Shown here in pieces: positions 7,487 to 14,837 of a DNA stretch of 37,099 nt. The notes under the pieces were generated by a model, which made no database searches, was not told the origin of the DNA, and saw only the letters and a program-made list of their open reading frames with translations. The stretch is from NCBI GenBank assembly GCA_943323545.2, contig CALPIE020000011.1:1-37099 (forward strand), written 5' to 3'. The position numbers and the translations under genes were made by a program. The DNA is from Bifidobacterium breve (GTDB taxonomy: Bacteria > Bacteroidota > Bacteroidia > Flavobacteriales > Flavobacteriaceae). How positions within the stretch are numbered: the first letter of the stretch is position 1; each line of letters starts with the position of its first letter.

Positions 7487-8521
7487 TTGAGATTATTCTT
7501 TCACAAACTTACCCATTGGGAATATTGGCCGTTTCAAATTGTTTACATTCCCATTTATTTTTTATGGGCATTTTATGCTTTAAAAACTAGAACAATTTTC
7601 TTTTTTAATGCTTGTAATCCAACTATGAAAAATGGAGGATTTATTATGGACAGTAAAATAGAAATTTACAACTTAATTCCACAAAAATATTATCCTAAAA
7701 CCAATTTTATAAAAGAAAAAAAATCTTTGGAAGAGGTATTAAAAATAGTAGATTCTTCTAAAATTAATTTTCCTTTTATTGTAAAACCCGATATAGGTTT
7801 GCGTGGTTCTGCAGTTCAAAAAATCAATTCAAAAGATGATTTAAAAGCCTATCACAACAAAGTCAATTTTGATTATTTGATTCAAGATTTGATTCCGTTT
7901 CAAAACGAAGTCGGCATTTTTTATGTCCGTTTTCCTCATGAAAAGCATGGCAGAATAACCGGAATTGTAGCCAAAGAGTTTCTAATAGTAGAGGGAGATG
8001 GTGTTTCAACTATTTTAGCACTATTGAAAGCAAATCCGCGATATGAATTTCAATTAATGGTATTAAAAAAAGAATACGGAAACCATTTAAATGATATATT
8101 ACCGAAAGGCGAAAAGCGTAATTTGGTTCCCTATGGAAATCACGCACGTGGTGCTAAATTTATTGATGTGAGTCATTTAATTTCCGATAAATTGACAAAG
8201 GTAATTGATGAAATGTGTTTGCAAATTCCAGAGTTTTATTTCGGAAGAATGGATGTAATGTACCATTCGTGGGAAGATTTAGAACAAGGAAAAAACTTCT
8301 CCATTGTTGAATTAAATGGTGCAGCCAGCGAACCAACACATATTTACGACCCGAAATATTCGTTGTTTTTTGCATGGAAGGAATTGACGCGACATATTAC
8401 ATACATGTACAAAATTAGCGTTGCCAATCATAAGAAAGGTTTTCCGTATCTTTCCCACAAAGTTGGTATGCAAGAATACCGATTGCATTTAAAACAAAAT
8501 AATAAAATAGTGAATTTCTAA
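7487..8521 (+). CDS. ATP-grasp ligase of unknown substrate
   Basis: A 344-residue ATP-grasp protein. The nucleotide-binding lysine region is PFIVKPDIGLRGSAVQKI (97-113). The central loop is IVEGDGVST (167-175), and the metal/phosphate-binding part is GRMDV plus FSIVELNGAASEP (271-283). Such enzymes join a carboxylate to an amine or thiol at the cost of ATP. It resembles D-Ala-D-Ala-ligase-like proteins, but the substrate cannot be assigned. I accept the TTG start at 7487, since the N-terminal WEYWPF and FNACNP segments look like real protein and no ATG exists before codon 47. The stop overlaps the next ATG by one base. The partner is a LysE-like exporter, which suggests that the ligase product is exported. 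Confidence 0.8.
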   Translation: MRLFFHKLTHWEYWPFQIVYIPIYFLWAFYALKTRTIFFFNACNPTMKNGGFIMDSKIEIYNLIPQKYYPKTNFIKEKKSLEEVLKIVDSSKINFPFIVKPDIGLRGSAVQKINSKDDLKAYHNKVNFDYLIQDLIPFQNEVGIFYVRFPHEKHGRITGIVAKEFLIVEGDGVSTILALLKANPRYEFQLMVLKKEYGNHLNDILPKGEKRNLVPYGNHARGAKFIDVSHLISDKLTKVIDEMCLQIPEFYFGRMDVMYHSWEDLEQGKNFSIVELNGAASEPTHIYDPKYSLFFAWKELTRHITYMYKISVANHKKGFPYLSHKVGMQEYRLHLKQNNKIVNF

Positions 8522-9168
8522 TGGTAAAACTCAAAAACATATTCGTCGGATTCTTAATTAGTTTTATTGGCTCTATTCCATTAGGATATTTGAATATAGT
8601 TGGTTACGAAGTCTTTAAAAAGTTTGGTTTAAACGAAACTACTTTCTATTTATTAGGTATTATTTCTATCGAGTTTTTTGTCATTTATTTTACATTGCTT
8701 TTTGCCAATCAATTAATGAACAATAAAAAATTACTTCAATTCATTGAAGGATTTTCGGTTTTTTTTATGTTTTTGTTGGCCTATATTTTTTATTCAAGTG
8801 GAAACGCAAAACCTACAGATCAAACAACCTTAGAAAAGTATGTTGATTATTCTCCTTATGTTGTGGGTTTGCTTCTAAGCTGTTTTAACTTTATTCAAAT
8901 TCCGTTTTGGTTAGGATGGAATTTATATCTCTTAAATGCGAAATACATCGAAGTCACAAAAGCTAGGAAATTCTTTTATATTTTCGGAACCAGTATCGGA
9001 ACATTTACAGGTATGTTGGCTTTAATTTTATCGTTAGATTTTGTAACAAATCAAACCGATTTCTTGGCAAAATATTTATTAAAGTTAATAATTCCATTTG
9101 TTTTTGTTGGATTGGGAACGTTACAAGGAATAAAATTCTATAAGAAATATTGGCGCAAAACTTCCTAA
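8521..9168 (+). CDS. LysE-like membrane transporter
   Basis: A 215-residue membrane protein with about six hydrophobic helices. It begins GFLISFIGSIPLGYLNIVG, the LysE-superfamily N-terminal helix pattern (GSIP-G-LN). LysE-type proteins export amino acids and related small molecules. It is coupled to the ATP-grasp gene by a TAATG stop/start overlap. No downstream partner follows; the next gene begins 118 bases later. The substrate is unknown, and the coupling is the best clue. Confidence 0.72.
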   Translation: MVKLKNIFVGFLISFIGSIPLGYLNIVGYEVFKKFGLNETTFYLLGIISIEFFVIYFTLLFANQLMNNKKLLQFIEGFSVFFMFLLAYIFYSSGNAKPTDQTTLEKYVDYSPYVVGLLLSCFNFIQIPFWLGWNLYLLNAKYIEVTKARKFFYIFGTSIGTFTGMLALILSLDFVTNQTDFLAKYLLKLIIPFVFVGLGTLQGIKFYKKYWRKTS

Positions 9169-9286
9169 ATTTCATTTCTTTTCTTTTGTTATCTTTACTT
9201 CAAGAAAAATTGAAATGAAATCGAAGATTTTTTCATCCTTTCGCCTTATTGGATCGGGTCAAGGACACAAACAAATATTTTAAATT

Positions 9287-9967
9287 GTGGGTAAAAATAT
9301 TATCATCACTGGAACATCACGCGGAATAGGTTATGAACTCGCATTGCAATTCGCCAATTCAGGCCATAAAGTGTTAGCCATTTCTCGAAAAATACCTCAA
9401 GAATTTCTTGGTAATCAAAATATCACATCACTTTCGATAGATTTAACTGATGAAGAAGATTTGATTCAAGTACAAAATTTTTTATCCACTACATGGAAGA
9501 AAGTAGATATACTCATTCACAATGCGGGAAGTTTGATAAACAAACCCTTTGCACAAACTACGCAAGAAGATTTTGAAAATGTATATAAAGTCAATGTTTT
9601 TGGAGTTGCTAATTTAACTCGAGTTTGTTTGCCTTATCTTCAAAAAGGAAGTCATGTGGTAACAATAAGTTCTATGGGTGGCATTCAAGGGAGTATGAAA
9701 TTCGCCGGACTTTCAGCGTACAGTTCTAGTAAAGGTGCAGTAATTACGTTGTCGGAATTATTAGCTGAAGAATTCAAAGAAAGCGGAATCGCATTCAATG
9801 TATTAGCACTCGGAGCGGTACAAACCGAAATGTTACAAGAAGCTTTTCCAGGTTACCAAGCGCCAATTTCTGCGGCAGCAATGGCCGATTATATTTTTAA
9901 TTTCGCTTTAACAGGAAATAAATTTCATAATGGAAAAGTGATACAAGTTTCTTCTTCAACACCCTGA
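9287..9967 (+). CDS. Short-chain dehydrogenase/reductase
   Basis: A 226-residue classical SDR. It has the cofactor motif TGTSRGIG at 8-15, HNAG near 78-81, catalytic Ser at 128-129 (TISSMGG) and the Y-x-x-x-K pair Tyr145/Lys149. The GTG start at 9287 sits directly before the conserved first strand (GKNIIITGTS), and no better start is available. The substrate cannot be inferred. The gap before it (9169-9286) shows only a weak TATCTTTA -7-like sequence at 9190. The gene ends just before the inverted-repeat cassette. Confidence 0.88.
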   Translation: MGKNIIITGTSRGIGYELALQFANSGHKVLAISRKIPQEFLGNQNITSLSIDLTDEEDLIQVQNFLSTTWKKVDILIHNAGSLINKPFAQTTQEDFENVYKVNVFGVANLTRVCLPYLQKGSHVVTISSMGGIQGSMKFAGLSAYSSSKGAVITLSELLAEEFKESGIAFNVLALGAVQTEMLQEAFPGYQAPISAAAMADYIFNFALTGNKFHNGKVIQVSSSTP

Positions 9968-9975
9968 AAGAATTA

Positions 9976-10367
9976 TGAGTTATGAATTATGAGTTATGAG
10001 TGAAAGTATTGTAAAGAGAAAAAGTTTTGAGTTGGCTATTCTAGGAATTAATTTTTACAAAATTTTAGTTTCTGAAAAGAAAGAGTATGTAATGAGTAAA
10101 CAATTTCTTCGTTCTATTACTTCTGTTGGTGCTAATGTTCGAGAGGCTGTTAATGCACAAAGCAAAGCAGATTTTATTCATAAATTATCTATATCCCAAA
10201 AAGAATGTGATGAAACTATGTATTGGTTGGAATTGTTGAAAGAGACAGATTTTATTTCAGAAGATGATTTTAAACCTATTTATGAAAAAAGCACTGAAGT
10301 TTTAAAAATTATAAAAAGTATAATTCTCACCTTGAAGAAAAACTCATAACTCATAATTCATAACTCA
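9976..10367 (+). mobile_element. Inverted-repeat-bounded four-helix-bundle (S23) cassette
   Basis: Two perfect 26-bp inverted repeats, 9976-10001 and 10342-10367, frame a single gene. Each repeat is built of 7-base words of the type TTATGAR. The start codon (9996-9998) lies in the last word of the left repeat. The final serine codon and stop (10344-10349) lie in the right repeat. Without the unit, the SDR stop and the sprT-like start would be about 15 nt apart. The layout recalls the intervening sequences of bacterial 23S rRNA genes, which are stem-bounded and may encode a protein of this family, but here it is intergenic. No obvious target duplication is seen. Mobility is inferred. Confidence 0.6.
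9996..10349 (+). CDS. Four-helix-bundle protein of the S23 / 23S rRNA intervening-sequence family
   Basis: A 117-residue helical protein with the S23-family pattern: SFELAILGINFYKIL, QFLRSITSVGANVREAVNAQSKADFIHKLSISQKE (conserved polar cluster) and ETMYWLELLKETDFI, ending in a basic helix. Family members occur in 23S rRNA intervening sequences and include Avd, the accessory protein of diversity-generating retroelements, which is a basic pentamer that binds nucleic acid and reverse transcriptase. No reverse transcriptase or template repeat is present here. The start codon is supplied by the left inverted repeat and the stop codon by the right one. Function is unknown. Confidence 0.88.
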   Translation: MSESIVKRKSFELAILGINFYKILVSEKKEYVMSKQFLRSITSVGANVREAVNAQSKADFIHKLSISQKECDETMYWLELLKETDFISEDDFKPIYEKSTEVLKIIKSIILTLKKNS

Positions 10368-10373
10368 AAATTT

Positions 10374-10973
10374 TTGAACGTTTTAATTAAATACCTACCA
10401 GAACATTCCGTTCCACTTTGTTTTGAATTAATCAAATCAAATTCGGTACATCTTAAAATTGTCAACGAACGACAAACGCGTCATGGCGATTATCGAAGAG
10501 CTATCAATGGCAAACACGAAATAACGGTTAACTCCAATTTAAATAAATACCGATTTCTAATCACATTAGTTCACGAAATTGCACATTTGGCCGCCTACGA
10601 AAAATTTGGAAGGTATATTAAACCACATGGCAACGAATGGAAAATGACGTTTCAACGTTTGATGGTTCCGTTTATTCGTCCCGAAATTTTTCCGCATTCG
10701 GTATTGCCTTTAGTCGCTAATCATTTCCGTAATCCAACAGCAAGTAGCGATACCGATGCGCAATTGGCTTTTGCTTTAAAACAATTTGACGAAAGGAAAC
10801 CAGATATTCATTTCATTCATGAAGTACCAAGTGGCAGTTTATTCCGAATTAAAAATGGAAGGATTTTTCAGAAAAAAGGACTTCGGGTGAAACGCTATGA
10901 ATGTATAGAAATGAAAACTGGGAGATTGTATTTGTTCAATGCAAATGCTGAGGTAGAAATAATTCCGGGATAA
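10374..10973 (+). CDS. SprT-like zinc metalloprotease-domain protein
   Basis: A 199-residue SprT-family protein. The zinc motif is HEIAH (67-71) in LVHEIAHLAAYE, with a third candidate ligand His85 in PHGNEWK. The eukaryotic relative Spartan cleaves DNA-protein crosslinks; bacterial members are poorly characterised. The reading frame uses TTG at 10374, only 7 bases beyond the S23 cassette. The protein begins NVLIKYLPEHSV, so little N-terminal sequence can be missing, but the original start may have been changed by the cassette's arrival. No C-terminal zinc-ribbon cysteines are present. Confidence 0.85.
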   Translation: MNVLIKYLPEHSVPLCFELIKSNSVHLKIVNERQTRHGDYRRAINGKHEITVNSNLNKYRFLITLVHEIAHLAAYEKFGRYIKPHGNEWKMTFQRLMVPFIRPEIFPHSVLPLVANHFRNPTASSDTDAQLAFALKQFDERKPDIHFIHEVPSGSLFRIKNGRIFQKKGLRVKRYECIEMKTGRLYLFNANAEVEIIPG

Positions 10974-10977
10974 TAAT

Positions 10978-11009
10978 TCTGTAATTCCTATTAATTATAA
11001 ATATCTTTG
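10978..11009 (+). promoter_or_regulatory. Putative promoter of the mannose-1-phosphate guanylyltransferase gene
   Basis: TATCTTTG (11002-11009) is a perfect TAnnTTTG -7 element. TCTG (10978-10981) lies 20 nt upstream as an imperfect -33 box. The leader then contains a tandem repeat of TAACTCAG-type words before the ATG at 11067. Confidence 0.55.
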
Positions 11010-11023
11010 TAAGACTAATGCAA

Positions 11024-11059
11024 AACTCAGCTACTCAGTAACTCAGTAACTCAGCAACT
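11024..11059 (+). repeat. Tandem octad repeat in the leader of the GMP gene
   Basis: Four near-identical words, AACTCAG, CTACTCAG, TAACTCAG and TAACTCAG, followed by CAACTT, stand directly before the start codon at 11067. It is one of several short-word intergenic repeats in this window and is probably transcribed as part of the leader. Confidence 0.75.
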
Positions 11060-11066
11060 TAAGAAA

Positions 11067-12128
11067 ATGAATAAAAATTATTACGCAATATTAATGGCTG
11101 GGGGAGTAGGTTCGCGATTTTGGCCTGTTTCTACATCCAATTTTCCTAAGCAATTTCACGATATGTTAGGATCAGGTGAAACCCTTATTCAGAAAACTTT
11201 TAGTCGTTTGGCTAAGTTAATTCCGGTTGAGAACATCTTAATTCTAACAAACGAACGCTATAATAACTTGGTTTTAGAACAATTGCCTATGGTAAAACAA
11301 GAGCAAGTATTGTTAGAACCAGCGATGCGAAACACTGCGCCTTGTATATTATATGCATCTTTAAAAATTCAAAAACAAAATCCAAATGCCGTTATGGTTG
11401 TAGCACCAAGTGATCATTGGATTGAAGATGAAGATGCGTTTGCAAACAATTTAAAACAGTGTTTTGATTTCTGTCAAAATGAAGATGCTTTACTGACATT
11501 AGGTATTCAACCGACTTTTCCAAATACTGGTTTTGGCTATATTGAGTTTGATAAATCAGATTCTAATGCTATAAAAAAAGTAAATCAATTTCGAGAAAAA
11601 CCCGATTATGAAACGGCAAAATCATTTCTAGAAGCGGGTAATTTTTTATGGAATGGTGGAATTTTTATTTGGAGTGTTCAATCGATTATTAAAGCGTTTG
11701 AAAAATTCCAACCTCAAATGACATCCTTATTTAGGAAAGGTGTTGAAAGTTTTAACACTGATAAAGAGAAATCATTTATCGATCAAAATTATGCTAATTC
11801 CGAAAATGTATCTATAGATTATGCTGTGATGGAAACAGCTAAAAACGTATATGTATTACCTGCTACTTTCGACTGGAATGATTTAGGCACTTGGGGGCAA
11901 CTTCATGATAAAATTGATAAAGATGAAAATAACAACGGGGTAATTAATGCAAAAGTTATTTTAGAAAATGCATCCAATAATATTATAAGATCTGACGCCA
12001 ATAAAATTGTTGTTATTGATGGTTTGCATGATTATATCATTGTTGATAAAGAAGGTGTTTTGATGATTTATCCAAAAAGCAAAGAACAAGATATCAAGCG
12101 TATTACTGGTTTAGCGGATAATTTATAA
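11067..12128 (+). CDS. manC: Mannose-1-phosphate guanylyltransferase
   Basis: A 353-residue nucleotidyltransferase that makes GDP-mannose from GTP and mannose-1-phosphate for cell-surface glycans. The N-terminal signature is MAGGVGSRFWPVSTSNFPKQF (10-30). It is followed by VVAPSDHWI, GFGYIEFD, FREKPDYETA, FLWNGGIFIW and VSIDYAVMETA, all typical of the family. It is the short form, lacking the C-terminal phosphomannose isomerase (cupin) domain of the bifunctional enzymes. It has its own promoter and converges on the MlaF gene, leaving only 13 bases between stops. The symbol manC is the usual one for this activity; no synteny confirms it. Confidence 0.92.
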   Translation: MNKNYYAILMAGGVGSRFWPVSTSNFPKQFHDMLGSGETLIQKTFSRLAKLIPVENILILTNERYNNLVLEQLPMVKQEQVLLEPAMRNTAPCILYASLKIQKQNPNAVMVVAPSDHWIEDEDAFANNLKQCFDFCQNEDALLTLGIQPTFPNTGFGYIEFDKSDSNAIKKVNQFREKPDYETAKSFLEAGNFLWNGGIFIWSVQSIIKAFEKFQPQMTSLFRKGVESFNTDKEKSFIDQNYANSENVSIDYAVMETAKNVYVLPATFDWNDLGTWGQLHDKIDKDENNNGVINAKVILENASNNIIRSDANKIVVIDGLHDYIIVDKEGVLMIYPKSKEQDIKRITGLADNL

Positions 12129-12141
12129 AATATATTGTGGT

Positions 12142-12906
12142 TTATTCCCCTTTAATTTGCGACTTCCTAATTTTTTTAAAAAGATTGGACGAATAAACAA
12201 AATCTACTATTGCTTCATTATCGGTTTTGAAGATTTCTTTTTTAGTACCTTCCCAAGCTAAAATACCATTTTTTAGGAAGATGATTTTTTCACCAATTTC
12301 CATCACCGAATTCATGTCGTGGGTATTTACAACAGTTGTGATATTGTATTCTTGGGTGATTTCCATAATTAAATTATCAATTAAAATAGCTGTTTTTGGA
12401 TCTAATCCCGAGTTGGGTTCATCACAAAAAAGATACTTCGGATTGTTTACAATCGCTCGTGCAATCGCAACCCTTTTTTGCATTCCGCCCGATAATTCAG
12501 ATGGTTTTTTATGATTGGCATCTATTAAATTTACCCTTTGAATTACAAAATTTACACGTTCTCTAATTTCTGAGGGTGTTTTTGTGGTAAACATTTTTAA
12601 AGGAAAACCTACATTTTCTTCAACTGTCATGCTATCAAATAAAGCACTTCCTTGAAAAACCATTCCGATTTCGGTTCGTAATTCTCTTTTTTCATCGTTA
12701 GACAGTTCAGAATAAATTCGGCCATCAAAAGAAATGGTGCCAACTTCTGGTGTAAAAATTCCCAAAAGCGATTTTAATAAAACGGTCTTTCCTGAACCAC
12801 TTTGACCAATGATTAAGTTGGTTTTTCCAGTTTCAAAAACAGTCGAAATTCCTTTTAAGACTTTAGAATTTCCAAATGATTTCTCTATATTTTTAACTTC
12901 TATCAT
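12142..12906 (-). CDS. MlaF-type ABC transporter ATP-binding protein
   Basis: A 254-residue ABC ATPase of the phospholipid/MCE transport type. It has Walker A GQSGSGKT (34-41), signature LSGGMQKRVAIARA, Walker B YLFCDEPNSGLDP and the switch His in VVNTHDMNSVME. I place the start at the ATG at 12906. It overlaps the TGA of the permease gene as ATGA, and the protein then begins MIEVKNIEKSF at the usual first strand. A longer frame to 12966 adds only sequence shared with the permease gene. It pairs with the MlaE-type permease in retrograde lipid or MCE-dependent transport. No MCE substrate-binding gene is seen in the window. Confidence 0.92.
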   Translation of the reverse strand: MIEVKNIEKSFGNSKVLKGISTVFETGKTNLIIGQSGSGKTVLLKSLLGIFTPEVGTISFDGRIYSELSNDEKRELRTEIGMVFQGSALFDSMTVEENVGFPLKMFTTKTPSEIRERVNFVIQRVNLIDANHKKPSELSGGMQKRVAIARAIVNNPKYLFCDEPNSGLDPKTAILIDNLIMEITQEYNITTVVNTHDMNSVMEIGEKIIFLKNGILAWEGTKKEIFKTDNEAIVDFVYSSNLFKKIRKSQIKGE

Positions 12907-13652
12907 TTGCTTAATAATAATTGAGTTAAAATAAAATTGAACAGTATTATCACTACCGATGTCCAAACAAATGAAACAGTACTTGCTTTACCAACTTCAA
13001 GCGCACCACCTTTCATATAATAACCATGAAACGATGGAATAGTTGCCAAAATCATAGCAAAAACTAAGGTTTTTATAAACGCATAAGCAATGTGAAACGG
13101 AATAAAATCGGTTTGTAATCCCATAATAAATTCTGTGCTTGATGTAAATCCGCCATAAACACCAGCCATCCATCCACCAAGAACTCCAAGAAACATAGCA
13201 ATTCCAATCACAAAAGGATAAAGTAGTAGGGCTATTATTTTAGGAAATACTAAATAGTTTAACGAGTTTACACCCATTACTTCTAATGCGTCAATTTGCT
13301 CGGTAACACGCATTGTTCCTATACTAGAAGTGATAAACGAGCCCATTTTACCTGCCATTATTATTGAAATAAAAGTGGGAGCGAACTCTAAAATTACCGA
13401 TTGTCGAGTAGCAAAACCGATAAGGTATTTAGGAATTAACGGATTGGTTAAATTCAATGCCGTTTGAATTGAAACAACACCACCAACGAAAAAAGAAATA
13501 AAAGCTACAATACCAAGTGAATCGATTACCAAATCATCAATTTCTTTAAATATAAGTCCACGCATAACCTCCCATTTAGTGGGTTTATTGAAAACTTCTT
13601 TCAGCATCAGAAAGTATTTTCCAATTTGCGATAAATAACGGACTAGCATCAT
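12903..13652 (-). CDS. MlaE-type ABC transporter permease
   Basis: A 249-residue membrane permease of the MlaE/YrbE family with five to six hydrophobic segments. It carries the family's conserved RQSVILEFAPTFISIIMAGKMGSFITSSIGTMRVTEQIDALEVMG region, here about residues 82-127, in which the EQIDAL box contacts the ATPase. It is translated first and coupled by ATGA overlap to the MlaF-type ATPase. Together they would form the inner-membrane part of a lipid transporter that maintains outer-membrane asymmetry. The next upstream sequence is a repeat-rich gap. Confidence 0.92.
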   Translation of the reverse strand: MMLVRYLSQIGKYFLMLKEVFNKPTKWEVMRGLIFKEIDDLVIDSLGIVAFISFFVGGVVSIQTALNLTNPLIPKYLIGFATRQSVILEFAPTFISIIMAGKMGSFITSSIGTMRVTEQIDALEVMGVNSLNYLVFPKIIALLLYPFVIGIAMFLGVLGGWMAGVYGGFTSSTEFIMGLQTDFIPFHIAYAFIKTLVFAMILATIPSFHGYYMKGGALEVGKASTVSFVWTSVVIILFNFILTQLLLSK

Positions 13653-13687
13653 AGATTTAAAATAGATTCAAAAATAGCAATTAGTTG

Positions 13688-13793
13688 TGAATTATGAGTT
13701 ATGAATTTTTAATTATAATTTTTTGTAAAGTTATGACCCGAGCGCTTGCGAGAACAGTATGGAGCGGAGCGGAATAAGTTATGAGCTATGAGT
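13688..13793 (+). repeat. Partial copies of the S23-cassette repeat
   Basis: TGAATTATGAGTTATGAATT at 13688-13707 and AAGTTATGAGCTATGAG at 13776-13792 are built from the same 7-base words as the cassette ends at 9976 and 10342. Both read in the same direction, so they do not form a hairpin with each other. Between them is an unusually GC-rich stretch (about 13735-13772, with GAGCGCTTGCGAG and GGAGCGGAGCGG). Confidence 0.7.
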
Positions 13794-13799
13794 TTTTTT

Positions 13800-13925
13800 T
13801 AGCGTTTCCCTTCGGGCAGTCGGCTTTGCAAGCCTCGTGTCCCTGTGGGTCAGGCTATTCGTTGCAATCTTTTGTTTCACTGCGTTGCACAAAAGGATTT
13901 TCACTTCTATCCTTAACGCGGAACA
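13800..13925 (-). repeat. Structured intergenic repeat element, copy 1
   Basis: Read on the minus strand, this GC-rich segment starts GCGTTAAGGATAGAAGTG. It continues through ATCCTTTTGTGCAACGC and AAAAGATTGCAACGAATAGC to a 3' half with three short hairpins: CCCACAGGG, GGCTTGCAAAGCC and CCCGAAGGG. The core (ATAGAAGTG, ATCCTTTT, AAAAGAT, AGC) matches the elements at 15489-15635 and 23741-23820. It lies between the MlaE-type permease and GT2 genes, on their strand. Similar elements recur in flavobacterial genomes as far as I recall. Function is unknown; structured RNA or REP-like repeat are both possible. Confidence 0.55.
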
Positions 13926-13931
13926 TAGCTA

Positions 13932-14780
13932 CTAAAATAACTTTTCCTTCATTTTTTTTAAACGATAATTTCGAATGAATTTAGCTTGCTCGACTGTCAC
14001 TAAAAGTGATTTTTTTTCCGATTTGGCTTTCCAAAACCCTTTTATATAATCAATAAAAAGTAATGGTTTTTTCTTCATCATCGCTAATTTTGCTGAAGCA
14101 ATTGCAGTTATCCAAAATCCGTAACCCAATGTATAAAAAGCTTCGCCTTGTTTGTAACGTGCGGTTTTGTTATAATTGGCTCCTGTTGGTTTTAAATGTT
14201 TTACTTTTAAACTTTCGTCAGTGACCACTTTCCAATTGTAAAATTTACAAAGTAATTCATCAACGGTGTCCCAACCCATAGCGGGTTTTAATCCACCGAT
14301 TTGTTGAAAGGTTGCTTTTCGATACGCTTTAAATGCGCCACGAATGTGATCTTTATCGGTAAGGTTTTCTAAAATCCAGTCATTGTTTTTTTGAATGTAA
14401 GCAAATCCGCCAGCCATTCCAATCGTTTCATCCGATTTAAAATGAGAAATAATAGTTTCAAAATAGTTGATGGGAAAAATTAAATCAGCATCGGCTTTTA
14501 CAATAAAATCATAATTGTCATCGAGTGTTTCAAATCCAGTTTGAAATGCCTGAATCACTTTGCTGCCTGGCAGGTGAACGAGTTCGGATTTTTTTTCGAT
14601 TAAATCGATAAACGGATAGTTGGAAATAAAATCTAATACTATCGACGAAGTAGCATCGCTAGAATTGTCATTCACCACTACAATTTTAGAAGGTAAAACG
14701 GTTTGCGCTACCAACGATTGTAATGTTAAAGCAATAAATGCTTCTTCGTTATGAGCCGGAATGACGATGTAGTACTTCAA
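13932..14780 (-). CDS. Family 2 glycosyltransferase
   Basis: A 282-residue GT-A-fold glycosyltransferase. It opens with YYIVIPAHNEEAFIALTLQSL, has VVNDNSSDAT and a DxD-type site in IVKADADLIFPINYF, and a later GGLKPAMGWDTVDELLCKF acceptor-side region. It would transfer a sugar from a nucleotide donor to a lipid or glycan. Donor and acceptor are unknown. No transmembrane helix is obvious. It precedes nothing on its strand until the MlaE-type permease, and it lies 57 bases downstream of the methyltransferase gene, separated by a solo copy of the S23-cassette repeat. Confidence 0.88.
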   Translation of the reverse strand: MKYYIVIPAHNEEAFIALTLQSLVAQTVLPSKIVVVNDNSSDATSSIVLDFISNYPFIDLIEKKSELVHLPGSKVIQAFQTGFETLDDNYDFIVKADADLIFPINYFETIISHFKSDETIGMAGGFAYIQKNNDWILENLTDKDHIRGAFKAYRKATFQQIGGLKPAMGWDTVDELLCKFYNWKVVTDESLKVKHLKPTGANYNKTARYKQGEAFYTLGYGFWITAIASAKLAMMKKKPLLFIDYIKGFWKAKSEKKSLLVTVEQAKFIRNYRLKKMKEKLF

Positions 14781-14787
14781 TTAATTA

Positions 14788-14813
14788 TGAGTTATGAATT
14801 ATGAGTTATGAGT
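14788..14813 (+). repeat. Solo 26-bp copy of the S23-cassette end repeat
   Basis: This 26-bp stretch is identical to the left inverted repeat of the S23 cassette (9976-10001) and so the reverse complement of the right one. No S23 gene or inverse partner accompanies it. It fills most of the 57-bp gap between the GT2 and methyltransferase genes. Confidence 0.85.
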
Positions 14814-14837
14814 TTTTCGTAAAACTGATAACTGCGA

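Noticed and set aside
9976..10367. Diversity-generating retroelement suggested by the Avd-like S23 protein
   Set aside because: No reverse transcriptase, template repeat or variable target gene is present in the window.
12907..12966. Longer N-terminus for the MlaF-type ATPase
   Set aside because: The extra 20 residues lie wholly inside the permease gene, and the ATG at 12906 gives an ATGA overlap and the normal first strand.
13781..13978. Plus-strand open frame of 65 codons between the MlaE-type permease and GT2 genes
   Set aside because: Its start lies in a heptad repeat, its body is the structured element copy 1, and its end overlaps the GT2 gene; the composition is not protein-like.
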